Positions 25,259 to 34,171 of a stretch of 64,000 bases of DNA are shown here, in pieces (within the stretch, counting starts at the first letter, position 1; each line of letters starts with the position of its first letter). The translations under genes were made by a program, and so were the position numbers. The notes below the pieces were generated by a model. It made no database searches. It saw only the letters and a list, made by a program, of their open reading frames with translations, and was not told the origin of the DNA. This stretch comes from Ilyomonas sp964249755 (GTDB lineage Bacteria; Bacteroidota; Bacteroidia; Chitinophagales; Chitinophagaceae). The stretch is taken from assembly GCA_964249755.1 (NCBI GenBank), contig CAXUDB010000001.1, positions 1,736,001 to 1,800,000 of the forward strand, given 5' to 3'.

Positions 25259-26395
25259 ATGAAGAATATAATACGGTTCATTTGCATAAGTCTGCTCTGT
25301 AGCTGCCATTCTAACCCGGAACAAACAATAGGCGCATCATCAGATACAACTACACAAAACACTGAAACGTTTTCCCAGGGTAAGAGTCAGTATTTTGTTC
25401 TGTTGAAAGGGAAGATTGATGTATATCCTGTTACCATGTATTTATACAAATCAAACGGAACCTACAGTGGTTATTATTACTACGACTCGAAGCAACAGGC
25501 AATAGGTTTGGGCAGTACCGGTTCTGTTCTAACCAATAAAATTGTTTTGTCGGCTGATTCAGATGAAGACAGCACTGAGACTTTCACCTTATCGTTCCAT
25601 GGCAAAACAGCCACCGGCAGCTGGCAAATGGGAAGTAAGCAATTGCCTGTCTCGCTATCTGAAGCAGACTTTCCACTGAAGTTTGATTATTACAGTTTGC
25701 AGGATTCAATAAAGGCAAAAGTTGAAATGCCTGATCCTCCACAGGCAACGGCTGAAATGGCGTCGGTTTGGCCAACCGGAAACTCTGAAACAGATGAATT
25801 TGTAAAAACACAGATTGGTAAATTGTTTGACGAAAAAGAAAAGAGCAGGGACATTACTGCTGTTTTGCGAAACAGCGCAAAAGACTTCCTGGACGATTAT
25901 AGCAGCGATACCACAATCAATGCAAAAGATATAAAGGAAAGTCCTGAATCGTTCAATTATGATCTGACGAATGATTGCCGCGTGGTGTATCAATCAGAAA
26001 AGTTGCTGTCGTTGTCTTTCGATAATTTTTCTTTTACAGGTGGCGCGCATGGCAACTATGGTACTTCTTATCTTCCTATAGATTTAGTGAATCGTAAATC
26101 ATTAAAACTGACTGATGTTATTAAGGCAGGAGGTGTGCGGCAACTTCGTCCGCTGCTTGAAAAGAGTTACCGGAAAAGCAGAAATTTAAAGCCATCAGAA
26201 GGTCTTACAGAAGGTGGTTTGTTTGACAATAAGATAGAACCGAATGAGAATTTCTACATAACCGGCAAAGGAATTATTTTCTCTTATCAGCCGTATGAAA
26301 TTGCTTCTTATGCTGATGGCGAAATAGAAATTATGATTGATTATAAAGACCTGCAAACTTATTTGCAGCCAACGTTTGTGAGCTTGTTACAATAA
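25259..26395 (+). CDS. DUF3298-domain lipoprotein
   Basis: A 378-residue protein with a short signal and likely lipobox at LLCSC (C15). The N-terminal half (about 45-150) looks like a repeat-rich beta domain (YLYKSNGTYSGYYYYDSK). The C-terminal half matches DUF3298 and its usual partner DUF4163: FTGGAHGNYGTSYLPIDL near 260 and FYITGKGIIFSYQPYEIASYA near 335. Such domains occur in RsiV-like and other envelope proteins. A function is not known for stand-alone lipoproteins. It is a single gene with no obvious terminator. Confidence 0.78.
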   Translation: MKNIIRFICISLLCSCHSNPEQTIGASSDTTTQNTETFSQGKSQYFVLLKGKIDVYPVTMYLYKSNGTYSGYYYYDSKQQAIGLGSTGSVLTNKIVLSADSDEDSTETFTLSFHGKTATGSWQMGSKQLPVSLSEADFPLKFDYYSLQDSIKAKVEMPDPPQATAEMASVWPTGNSETDEFVKTQIGKLFDEKEKSRDITAVLRNSAKDFLDDYSSDTTINAKDIKESPESFNYDLTNDCRVVYQSEKLLSLSFDNFSFTGGAHGNYGTSYLPIDLVNRKSLKLTDVIKAGGVRQLRPLLEKSYRKSRNLKPSEGLTEGGLFDNKIEPNENFYITGKGIIFSYQPYEIASYADGEIEIMIDYKDLQTYLQPTFVSLLQ

Positions 26396-26441
26396 TCTTT
26401 CTTTTTACAAAAAATTGATGTCAGGTTTTTTATCAGTGCGG

Positions 26442-27188
26442 TTAAGTCAGTGCTCTTTTAATCTCTTTTGCTGTTTGTTCGGGTGCTTCCACCGGCAGTA
26501 AATGCCCGCTGTCTTTTATTTCAATAAGACGGAATGTTTTGAAGTAATTATCAAATTCTTTCTTCAAAAATGCCTTTGTGAACTTTTTGTCTTTTTCTCC
26601 GTACAGGATCGTTATCGGTACATGAATGTCTTTCATATTACCGGCAATAACTTCTTTACTTCCCAACTGTGGCCACGAATGCCAGCCGGCAGATGATGCC
26701 TGTAGATTGTTCGTTACTTCTTTATCAAAAGTTGTTTTATCGAGCGGATGAGTCACCACATTTTCAATCATCTTCTCAACCTTTGCTTTGTCGCCAAATG
26801 CATCATCCATATTTATTCTTTCTTTATCGCTCATTGGTTCTGCGGTGGGGGGTGATGGTGCCAGCAAAACCAATGACAGTAAGCCTTTCGGCTGTAATGA
26901 AGCAACTCGTAAAGCAATCTTCCCACCCATAGAATGACCGATTAATACATAGTTCTGTAATTGTAATTCATCAATCAATTTGAGCACTACATTGGCACTG
27001 TCATCAACAGAAATCAGCGTATCTGTAGAAGCAGATTTTCCAAATCCCAATAAATCTATTGCATTGCAGCGAAAGTCGTTTTGTAAGTGCGATATCACCT
27101 CATCCCACGTGCTTGCAGCACCACCGAAATAATGGAGAAAAACTAACGTAACATCGCCGCTTCCTTTTTCAATATAATGCAGTTTCAT
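26442..27188 (-). CDS. Alpha/beta hydrolase
   Basis: A 248-residue cytosolic hydrolase. The oxyanion region is FLHYFGGAAST, the nucleophile S86 is in IGHSMGGKIA, the acid is probably the Asp in YGEKDKKFT, and the His is in DSGHLLPVEAPE. Size and motifs match esterase/haloperoxidase-like members of the family; the substrate is unknown. It lies downstream of the GH1 gene on the same strand with a 101-bp gap, so it may be a tail of the SDR-GMC-GH1 operon or separate. Confidence 0.85.
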   Translation of the reverse strand: MKLHYIEKGSGDVTLVFLHYFGGAASTWDEVISHLQNDFRCNAIDLLGFGKSASTDTLISVDDSANVVLKLIDELQLQNYVLIGHSMGGKIALRVASLQPKGLLSLVLLAPSPPTAEPMSDKERINMDDAFGDKAKVEKMIENVVTHPLDKTTFDKEVTNNLQASSAGWHSWPQLGSKEVIAGNMKDIHVPITILYGEKDKKFTKAFLKKEFDNYFKTFRLIEIKDSGHLLPVEAPEQTAKEIKRALT

Positions 27189-27289
27189 CTTTTTTGTTTC
27201 ACGGATACATCAGTGTCAACCTAACATTTATAGAATGATAATTCCGTAGTTACTCTTAATTCTTGTCCCTTGAATCTTGTCGCTTTGCT

Positions 27290-28627
27290 TTATATTTCAA
27301 TTTTCAAGCGCGCATCACGTTTTGTAATCTCAAACACCTCGCCATGAGGCACAATGGTGATGCGTCCAAACTCTTTTAGCAACATTTGGTAAGCTTCGCA
27401 AACCGGTCTTGGATTCCGGTTTAAGTCATATAATCCGCACTCGTTTACGGTGTTGTTTTTTTGTGTTAAACCACAATCCCAATCTATCTGGTCGGTAAGG
27501 CTATACCATGTAAAACCCAATACAGGCACGCCATCCGAGCGCATCCGTAAAATATTAATCCATTGCTTCCACAGCCAGGTAGGCGCCTGCGCCGCATCGA
27601 ATGTATTGGTCTCTGTATGCATCACCGGTTTGCGGTAACGGTTGTAATAATCTTTGGTGATTTGATACCAACCCATTACGTCTTCCGCAGTAGAAATTTT
27701 TCCGTCGGGCATAATGATGGTTTCATTTCTGCCATAATAATCGTTGCCCATAATCTGGTAGCCCGGCGGCTCACCCGCCATAAACCATTTGTATTCTTCC
27801 CGCGTTAGTCCGTTGTCCATCAGGTAAAGACAGATATCGGAATCTGGTGGGATGGCATACAGCAAATCAAGAGATATTAAACGCTGTTTGTTTTTGAGTT
27901 TTACTTCCTGCGACTGATCGGCTTTCGCTTCGTGTATGTACTCGGCTGATTCGCTTTGCACAATGATGGCATCGGGTCGTAAATGTGCAATTTCATGTGT
28001 CGCTAAAATGCTTGCGGCAACACAATGTTTAATGGCAGTTACAAAGGCTTTGTCGTCTTTCAGTTGCTCATTCCAGAGACCTTCTTTAGCACTCTTTCTT
28101 GCGGTTACAAAAATCTCGTTCACAGGTGTGTAATATCGCACCCAAGGGTATCGTTCGGTTACCGCTTTTGCATAAGCTGCAAACAGAACAGGAAACTCAG
28201 GGTTTTGAAAATTGCCCATCCAATCGGGCAATCCAAAATGCAGCAAATCCAGTATGGGCGTGATTCCCAGCCGTTTGATTTCGTTCATTACTTCATCTGC
28301 AAAGCTCCAGTCAAACTTGTTCGGACCTAAATGAACTTTATAGTAAGGAAAACCATAACGCAATACTTTTAAACCTAAGTCTTTTACTAATTGCAGGTCT
28401 TTTTTCCAATAGGTATAATGACCGCATTCTTCTAACTGGTCGCGTCTTGTTTTGCCATGGTCAATAGTTGGATATGAACATTCAATGCCGGTTGCAAACA
28501 GAAAGTTGCCTGCATGTTTCGTGGGTAAACCACTACCTGTTGAGCCGGAAGCGCCGCCATACTGATCGCCGGCGTAATTGCCATCGCCAACGTCTTTTTT
28601 TATGATGTCTAAAAATCCTTTTGCCAT
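27290..28627 (-). CDS. Glycoside hydrolase family 1-like protein
   Basis: A 445-residue GH-A barrel enzyme. Acid/base E171 is in YYTPVNEIF and the likely nucleophile E339 is in MHTETNTF. The late GFTWYSLTDQIDWD corresponds to the GH1 WSLLDNFEW region. A Gly-rich N-terminal tail (about 10-40) has no signal peptide. The distance between the two Glu residues and the overall length are slightly short for beta-glucosidases, so it may be a divergent member. It ends the operon that begins with the SDR gene and includes the GMC oxidoreductase, hinting at turnover of a sugar conjugate inside the cell. Confidence 0.75.
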   Translation of the reverse strand: MAKGFLDIIKKDVGDGNYAGDQYGGASGSTGSGLPTKHAGNFLFATGIECSYPTIDHGKTRRDQLEECGHYTYWKKDLQLVKDLGLKVLRYGFPYYKVHLGPNKFDWSFADEVMNEIKRLGITPILDLLHFGLPDWMGNFQNPEFPVLFAAYAKAVTERYPWVRYYTPVNEIFVTARKSAKEGLWNEQLKDDKAFVTAIKHCVAASILATHEIAHLRPDAIIVQSESAEYIHEAKADQSQEVKLKNKQRLISLDLLYAIPPDSDICLYLMDNGLTREEYKWFMAGEPPGYQIMGNDYYGRNETIIMPDGKISTAEDVMGWYQITKDYYNRYRKPVMHTETNTFDAAQAPTWLWKQWINILRMRSDGVPVLGFTWYSLTDQIDWDCGLTQKNNTVNECGLYDLNRNPRPVCEAYQMLLKEFGRITIVPHGEVFEITKRDARLKIEI

Positions 28628-28728
28628 TGCTATGTTGTTTAATGATGTCTTCTTATCAGCTATAAAGCTGTTCAGAAATTAAGTAATAAAACAACTCCTG
28701 TTTTTGCAGGTCCTGATGCTTCAGCGGC

Positions 28729-30300
28729 TCATATTTTGTCTAAAAAACAATCTGCTGCATACAACGAAACTGCCATAATCGTCAACGCCGGGTTTACACT
28801 TAATGCACTCGGAAAAACAGAATTATCTACAATGTACAAGTTCGGCACATCATGGCTTCTGCATTCTTGGTTCACTACTGACTTATCTGCTTCATTACCC
28901 ATTCGGCAGGTGCCTATAATATGTGCGTTTCTGTCGAATGCCCACACATCGGTAGCGCCGGCTTCCTTCCATATTTCGCGCATGATAGTGTTAGCATGAA
29001 ATGTCAAACGTTTTTCATTTTCCATACTGGTAAAATGAATGCGTGGTTTGGGTAAACCACGCTCGTCTTTTTCATCCGACAGCTCTACAAAGTTTTCTTT
29101 GTAAGGCAGGCAATCACCGAGTATATTGATGCCTGCTGTATGATTGTATCCACGCATCGCCTGCATAAACGCATCACCCCACAAGCCACGCCCACGCGCC
29201 ATTTGAGAGGCATACGTTACCGGCATCACGCCGATGGATTGCAACAAATAGCCACCGGCAAAATCAACCTCTTTCGGGCGATGATAATCTTCTGAAATTA
29301 AGGAGCCGGGAATACTTTTGAAGGGACGAATATCCTCTTCAAATTGTCCCCAGATTTGCAAGCCGGTATGCGCCATAAAGTTTTTTCCAACCTGCCCGCT
29401 GCTGTTGGCTATTTCATTCATCAACAACAATCGCGGTGTTTCGATGGCGCCTGCACAGAGAAACAGATGCTTACACCTTTGTCTGTATTCAACACCGTTT
29501 TTAGTATAAGCAACAGCGGTGATTTTGTTGTCTTTTGCGTCAAGTTGTGTGACAAAACAATTGTCTCTTATCTCTGCGCCAAAATGCATGGCAAAAGGGA
29601 TATAAGTAACATCCATACTGCTCTTACCGCCCGTTGTACAACCCGCCTGGCAGAAGCCGCGGTTGGTGCAGGCATTGCGCCAGCCAATGCCTTCCTGGTA
29701 ATATTTGGCTGACAAAGCAGCATTGGGTGCGGGTGATGTTGTAATGCCCAAACTTTTACAGCCTTTCTCCATCAGTTGCGCGGCGCCATTCAATGGCAAT
29801 GGTGCTAATGGATACGATGAATTTCTTTCCTTTCCCCAGGGATAAAAAGATGGACCTGACACGCCAATAAATTGTTCAATTTCATCTAAATATCTTTCTA
29901 AATCATCATAGCCAATCGGCCAGTTTTTCCCGACACCAAATTCAGAATATAAATTAAAATCATCGGCTTGCGGGCGAGGTGTATAAGCAGTAAAGTGTAG
30001 CGTAGAGCCGCCCACACCAATACCCGAATTGTTATTGCCAAAAGCCAATGGATTGTTGCCTGCACTTAATCTTTCATCATTCCAAAATAGCTTAGACTGT
30101 GCTACTTCATCGGTTGCAAAATCTGTAGCGGGATTCCAGAAAGAACCAGCTTCCAGAGCAACTACTTTTAATCCGGCTTTGGCTAAACGGGAAAGGAGAG
30201 GAGCGCCACCAGCACCTGTACCTATGACAACTGCATCAACTGTTTCAATGATGTTGTATGTCTTCATTACGGGCTGCCCATTTGTATTTTGTTCAGCCAT
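28729..30300 (-). CDS. GMC-family FAD oxidoreductase (gluconate/sorbose dehydrogenase-like large subunit)
   Basis: A 523-residue flavoprotein. The dinucleotide fold GTGAGGAPLLSRLAKAG is at about 27-43. The conserved GMC C-terminus with GTCRMG, LYIVDNSVFPSALSVNPALT includes the catalytic His-to-Asn-type region. No Tat or Sec signal is visible. The start codon overlaps the previous gene by 8 bp, indicating translational coupling with the gluconate 2-dehydrogenase subunit 3-like protein. Together they should oxidise a sugar or polyol; the electron acceptor is unknown because no cytochrome c subunit is present. Confidence 0.85.
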   Translation of the reverse strand: MAEQNTNGQPVMKTYNIIETVDAVVIGTGAGGAPLLSRLAKAGLKVVALEAGSFWNPATDFATDEVAQSKLFWNDERLSAGNNPLAFGNNNSGIGVGGSTLHFTAYTPRPQADDFNLYSEFGVGKNWPIGYDDLERYLDEIEQFIGVSGPSFYPWGKERNSSYPLAPLPLNGAAQLMEKGCKSLGITTSPAPNAALSAKYYQEGIGWRNACTNRGFCQAGCTTGGKSSMDVTYIPFAMHFGAEIRDNCFVTQLDAKDNKITAVAYTKNGVEYRQRCKHLFLCAGAIETPRLLLMNEIANSSGQVGKNFMAHTGLQIWGQFEEDIRPFKSIPGSLISEDYHRPKEVDFAGGYLLQSIGVMPVTYASQMARGRGLWGDAFMQAMRGYNHTAGINILGDCLPYKENFVELSDEKDERGLPKPRIHFTSMENEKRLTFHANTIMREIWKEAGATDVWAFDRNAHIIGTCRMGNEADKSVVNQECRSHDVPNLYIVDNSVFPSALSVNPALTIMAVSLYAADCFLDKI

Positions 30301-30922
30301 GTTGTTCGTCGTTTCTGTTTGTCATTTCCGGTTCTCTTTCTTCTCTTTCGTTTAGCTGAACAAGGTGCCATCCTTTGGCATCGGCAAACGATGCATCTCC
30401 AATTTCATCCTTGCCAATTGGGTGACTGTAATAGATTTCAACAAGCGACGCCATTAGTTTTTCAAAAAACAAATTGGATGGCAGATTATTCCACCATTTT
30501 CCTTCTATTGTTTTTTGCTGAACGGCTTGCAGCAACTCATCCTGTTCATTATTGCTTAGCTCCTGAAACGCTTTGCCGTAAAGGCTTCGCGATGATTGTT
30601 CTATTGCCTGCAAACCCTGATGATAAGCTTCTTCATCAGTCGGCATAACATCATATCGCCATCCGTTACCCGTCTTATTTTCTTTACAATTAGTGTCTAA
30701 TATTCCAGCCAGGTCTATTTGATTTTTACGATTGTGTGGCTGTGGCAATAAGCGTTTGCAAACGGCTTGTAACGTTGAAAATTCTTCGTTTGAAAAAAAT
30801 GACGGCTCGATTACAATAGGCGTGTCTAATCTCTTCTGTAATACTTCTTTGGTTTGCGGTAATACAAAGTCGGTTTGCAATAAAGTTTGTACAGTTCCCG
30901 AAGGATAATGATCGTTTCTCAT
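30293..30922 (-). CDS. Gluconate 2-dehydrogenase subunit 3-like protein
   Basis: A 209-residue helical protein: FFSNEEFSTLQAVCKRLLP near 42-60 and FFEKLMASLVEIYYSHPIGKDEIG near 145-170 are typical of the family. Subunit 3 normally carries a Tat signal and escorts the GMC subunit across the membrane; here no signal peptide is visible, so the complex may stay in the cytoplasm. It is encoded 4 bp after the SDR gene and overlaps the GMC gene by 8 bp. Confidence 0.8.
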   Translation of the reverse strand: MRNDHYPSGTVQTLLQTDFVLPQTKEVLQKRLDTPIVIEPSFFSNEEFSTLQAVCKRLLPQPHNRKNQIDLAGILDTNCKENKTGNGWRYDVMPTDEEAYHQGLQAIEQSSRSLYGKAFQELSNNEQDELLQAVQQKTIEGKWWNNLPSNLFFEKLMASLVEIYYSHPIGKDEIGDASFADAKGWHLVQLNEREEREPEMTNRNDEQHG

Positions 30923-30926
30923 TGTA

Positions 30927-31790
30927 TTATTCTGCGGATAATCTTCCGCCGGTTACTTCAATTAAACTACCCGTCATAAAAGAGCCATCGTCCGATGCCA
31001 GTAACACATACGCAGGCGCAAACTCTTCCGGTTGTCCGGGCCGTTGTAAGATCACTTCGTGACCAAAATTTTCAACTTCTTCTTTCGGCATTGTGCCGGG
31101 AATATTGGGCGTCCAAACCGGTCCGGGAATCACGCAGTTCACGCGGATGCCTCTGTTGCCCAGACTCAATGCTAATGATTTGGTAAACGTATGAATAGCG
31201 CCTTTGGTAGCCGTGTAATCTATTAAAATGGGCAAGCCGGTTTTGCCCACGATACTTCCGGTATTTACAATTGCATCGCCTTTACCCAGATGTGGCAAAG
31301 CTGCCTGCGCCATAAAAAAATATCCAAAAATATTTGTCTCGAACGTGCGGCGTAATTGCTCTTCAGTGATGTCTTCAAACTTCTGCTGCGCTTGCTGAAA
31401 AGCGGCATTGTTGATTAGAATGTTGAGCCTGCCAAAATGGTTAATCGCTTGTTCAACAGCGTTTTTACATTGCTGGCTGCTTCTTACATCCGCCTTAATC
31501 AATAAACATTGCTGACCGTTTTCTTCGCATCGTTGCTTTGTATTGTTGGCATCGCCTTCATTTTCGTTATAAATGATAGCCACATCAGCGCCTTCTAAAG
31601 TAAATGCAATAGCAACAGCGCGACCAATGCCGGAGTCGGCGCCGGTAATAATAGCTGTTTTGCCTCTTAACTTTCCCGCTGGTTTGTAGTTGCTGAAGCT
31701 ATCGTCTGGCAAGGGTTTCATGCCGGATTGCTTAGCTGGGTAAGGCTGCTTTTGTCCTTGTATATCGCTTGATTGCGGGTAGTTCTTCAT
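30927..31790 (-). CDS. SDR family oxidoreductase (general-stress type, YhdF/YhxC-like)
   Basis: From ATG 31788-31790 (MKNYPQSSDIQGQ) the protein has 287 residues; an upstream extension to 31937 runs through repeat DNA and is not credible. A Pro/Gln-rich N-terminal tail of about 45 residues precedes a Rossmann domain with TGADSGIGRA, NNAAFQ, catalytic Ser in NTGSIVG and YTATKGA (YxxxK), and NCVIPGPVWTP. Such long-tailed SDRs are linked to glucose or aldehyde dehydrogenases and stress regulons. It is the first gene of the SDR-GluDH3-GMC-GH1 operon. Confidence 0.85.
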   Translation of the reverse strand: MKNYPQSSDIQGQKQPYPAKQSGMKPLPDDSFSNYKPAGKLRGKTAIITGADSGIGRAVAIAFTLEGADVAIIYNENEGDANNTKQRCEENGQQCLLIKADVRSSQQCKNAVEQAINHFGRLNILINNAAFQQAQQKFEDITEEQLRRTFETNIFGYFFMAQAALPHLGKGDAIVNTGSIVGKTGLPILIDYTATKGAIHTFTKSLALSLGNRGIRVNCVIPGPVWTPNIPGTMPKEEVENFGHEVILQRPGQPEEFAPAYVLLASDDGSFMTGSLIEVTGGRLSAE

Positions 31791-31875
31791 GATTATTTTT
31801 TTGTTTGGCGCACTGCGTTTTATAGGTGCAATTGGTAGTAACAAAAGAAACGCCAAGGACGGAGATTTGGAAAGA

Positions 31876-32205
31876 TGTCTGAACTGGGATAGATGGGATG
31901 TTTGGGATTTGTGGGATAAGGATGTTTTCAACCACAAAGACGCGAAGACGCAAAAGTTTATTAATCTTTTTTCTCTTAGCGTCTTTGCGGTTGAAATTTA
32001 ATACTCGCTTTTTTGCTTAATTATTGACAAAGCGTACAAGAGTGATTCATTTATTTCTTTACTTAAAAGAAATAGATGAACAAATACATTATTGCAACGA
32101 TGCTTAATTGGAGTTAAGGACTTCTGGTACATAATGGCTGTTCTGCAGTTCTGTATTTGTCCTTATCCCTATCATCCCATTTATCTCAAACATCCCAGTT
32201 TAGAC
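31876..32205. repeat. Nested inverted-repeat element between the SDR operon and the DUF2480 gene
   Basis: The outer arms are about 31876-31924 (GTCTGAACTGGGAT...GGGATAAGG) and, inverted, about 32159-32205. They are imperfect and rich in GGGAT words. Inner arms at 31926-31947 (TTTCAACCACAAAGACGC...) and 31975-31996 are nearly perfect inverted copies. The centre (31998-32158) has no gene. The right outer arm touches the stop codon of the DUF2480 gene. The 414-bp gap has no other feature. Confidence 0.75.
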
Positions 32206-32711
32206 TATCGTTTCTTATAAATGGGAACCGTGCTGCAAGGCTCGCCATACATGATGCTTTTGGCAAACGGGCGTAGCTTGTTGGTAATTTCAAGGTATGC
32301 TGTTTCAGGAATTTGAATGTCGCCGCAACCCTTTACCACCACGCGTTTGTCGGTATATTCTTCAGCATTTAGATGAGATAGATTTTTGATAATGATGCTA
32401 TTGATAGTAGTGGCTTCGTTACCAAAAACGATGTCTTTAGCAATGGGTTGCAATGTTGAAGCAATAAGCATGTAAGCCCACATTGGAATGATGGCATCGG
32501 CAGTGCAAGTAACGGCGACATATTTATCTCGATAGATTTCTACATCGAGGTTTTGAAGGGCAAGACGAAAATCTTTTTCCTTTAAGATCAAACCCATGAA
32601 TAAATACTCTTTGATATCGAACACGGCAATATCTCCCTTGGGATAAAACGTTTCAAGGTCAATGGTTGTAATGCCGCTTTCGGCCACTTTATTCTGTATA
32701 ATCGTTTCCAT
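32205..32711 (-). CDS. DUF2480 family protein
   Basis: A 168-residue protein matching DUF2480, a family nearly restricted to Bacteroidota: TTIDLETFYPKGDIAVFDIK, the central VAVTCTADAIIPMWAYMLIAS and a second similar segment VVVKGCGDIQIPETAYLEITNKL. The two similar segments suggest internal duplication. Two Cys residues (in TCTADAI and KGCGDI) occupy equivalent positions. Function is unknown. It is divergent from the arginase-like gene. Confidence 0.85.
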   Translation of the reverse strand: METIIQNKVAESGITTIDLETFYPKGDIAVFDIKEYLFMGLILKEKDFRLALQNLDVEIYRDKYVAVTCTADAIIPMWAYMLIASTLQPIAKDIVFGNEATTINSIIIKNLSHLNAEEYTDKRVVVKGCGDIQIPETAYLEITNKLRPFAKSIMYGEPCSTVPIYKKR

Positions 32712-32804
32712 TAATAGAATAATTAATTGAAGCTACAAAGCTAATCCACATTTTACAGAATGTAGGAGCGGGAAGTGTATGTTTGTCGTTAATAAAAACG
32801 ATTC

Positions 32805-33947
32805 ATGTCGCATTCTACGCTGTACAACATTGCAGATTTTTTAGAGCCGGTTAATAAATATGAAATCTCGGAAGATGAGTCGTACCATCAAACACAATTG
32901 GGTCAGCACATTGATTTGTATGATGAGCATTTTCCCGACATTGAAGCAGCAGACGTTGTGTTAATCGGCTGTGGTGAAATGAGAGGTGCAGGACAAGGTT
33001 CTAACAATTATGAGGCACCGGATGCGGTGCGCAAAGCATTTTATGCCTTGTATCATTGGCATAAGGAAGTGAAGCTGGCAGATGTAGGAAATATTAAATC
33101 GGGCGCAACACTGCAAGACACCTACGCTGCCGTGCAAGCTGTGAGTGCTGAACTGATACAGCAGGGAAAGCGCGTGGTAATAATCGGAGGCTCGCACGAT
33201 ATAATGATAGGTCAGTATTCTGCTTTTGCAGGTTTGGAAACCATTATTGAAGCGACCTGCGTGGATGCCCGCATTGACCTGAACATGGACAGTGTATTGC
33301 CTGCCGATAACTTCCTGATGAAGATGCTGACTTCTTCGCCCAACTTCATTAAACACTATAACCACATTGGGTTTCAGAGCTACTTAGTGCATCCGAATAT
33401 GCTGGAAACAATAGATAAACTACGCTTTGATTGTTACCGTGTGGGTCGTGTAAAAGAAAGCATTGATGAGATGGAGCCATCCATCCGCAATAGTCATTTG
33501 TTTTCATTTGATATGGCGGCTTTGCAACATTCGGCGGCGCCGGCAAACACACTTACACCCAACGGTTTTAATGGTGAAGAAGCCTGTACGCTGATGCAGT
33601 ATGCCGGGCTGAGCAGCAATGTAAAATCAGTGAGTATTTACGGGTATCAGCCATCGCTTGATGTGCACGATTTAACCGCCAAGCAAATGAGCCACATGCT
33701 CTGGTATTATATGGATGGTGTGTACAAAAGCAAGGAAGAAGCTCACTTCAGCGAGACGCATAACTTCAATGAATTTCACATGGCATTTGCGGAAACCGAC
33801 ACCACGTTTGTACAAAGCAAAAAAACGCATCGCTGGTGGATGAAAATGCCTGAGGGGAATTATGTGGCCTGCACTTATCATGATTATGTTACAGCAAGAA
33901 ACAATGAACTGCCGGAGCGATGGCTGCGGCTGATGGAACGATTATAA
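32805..33947 (+). CDS. Arginase/formimidoylglutamase-fold protein with altered metal site
   Basis: A 380-residue member of the ureohydrolase superfamily in its Bacteroidota form. Family segments are GCGEMRGAGQGSN (about 55-68), IIGGSHD (126-132), the DARID segment (154-158) and FSFDMAAL (233-240). In classical arginases the corresponding motifs are GGDHS, DAHxD and SxDxDxxDP; here the His of DAHxD is Arg and the second Asp of DxD is Ala. So a normal two-manganese centre is doubtful. The family is often labelled formimidoylglutamase; no other hut genes are nearby. Confidence 0.7.
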   Translation: MSHSTLYNIADFLEPVNKYEISEDESYHQTQLGQHIDLYDEHFPDIEAADVVLIGCGEMRGAGQGSNNYEAPDAVRKAFYALYHWHKEVKLADVGNIKSGATLQDTYAAVQAVSAELIQQGKRVVIIGGSHDIMIGQYSAFAGLETIIEATCVDARIDLNMDSVLPADNFLMKMLTSSPNFIKHYNHIGFQSYLVHPNMLETIDKLRFDCYRVGRVKESIDEMEPSIRNSHLFSFDMAALQHSAAPANTLTPNGFNGEEACTLMQYAGLSSNVKSVSIYGYQPSLDVHDLTAKQMSHMLWYYMDGVYKSKEEAHFSETHNFNEFHMAFAETDTTFVQSKKTHRWWMKMPEGNYVACTYHDYVTARNNELPERWLRLMERL

Positions 33948-34171
33948 TTTAGGTAAAAGGCTCCAGTTGTTTATGAGGAACGGGTAAAACTTGTTTTTGT
34001 AGTACAAAATGGGAAGTCTCTTTTTTAGTTTAGGCCAATTTATTCCTTCGTATTTAAATTATTAGCACATTTTACCGCCAGTTTTTGGGTTTTACCTAAA
34101 TCTTATACTTGATAAAACGTTAAATCAGATTTCTTTCTACATTGTAAGCGAATCACAATCTCACCCATTTT

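Noticed and set aside
30927..31937. Long form of the SDR protein starting at 31937
   Set aside because: The extra 49 residues derive from the repeat element and lack the family start; ATG at 31788-31790 gives a normal protein.
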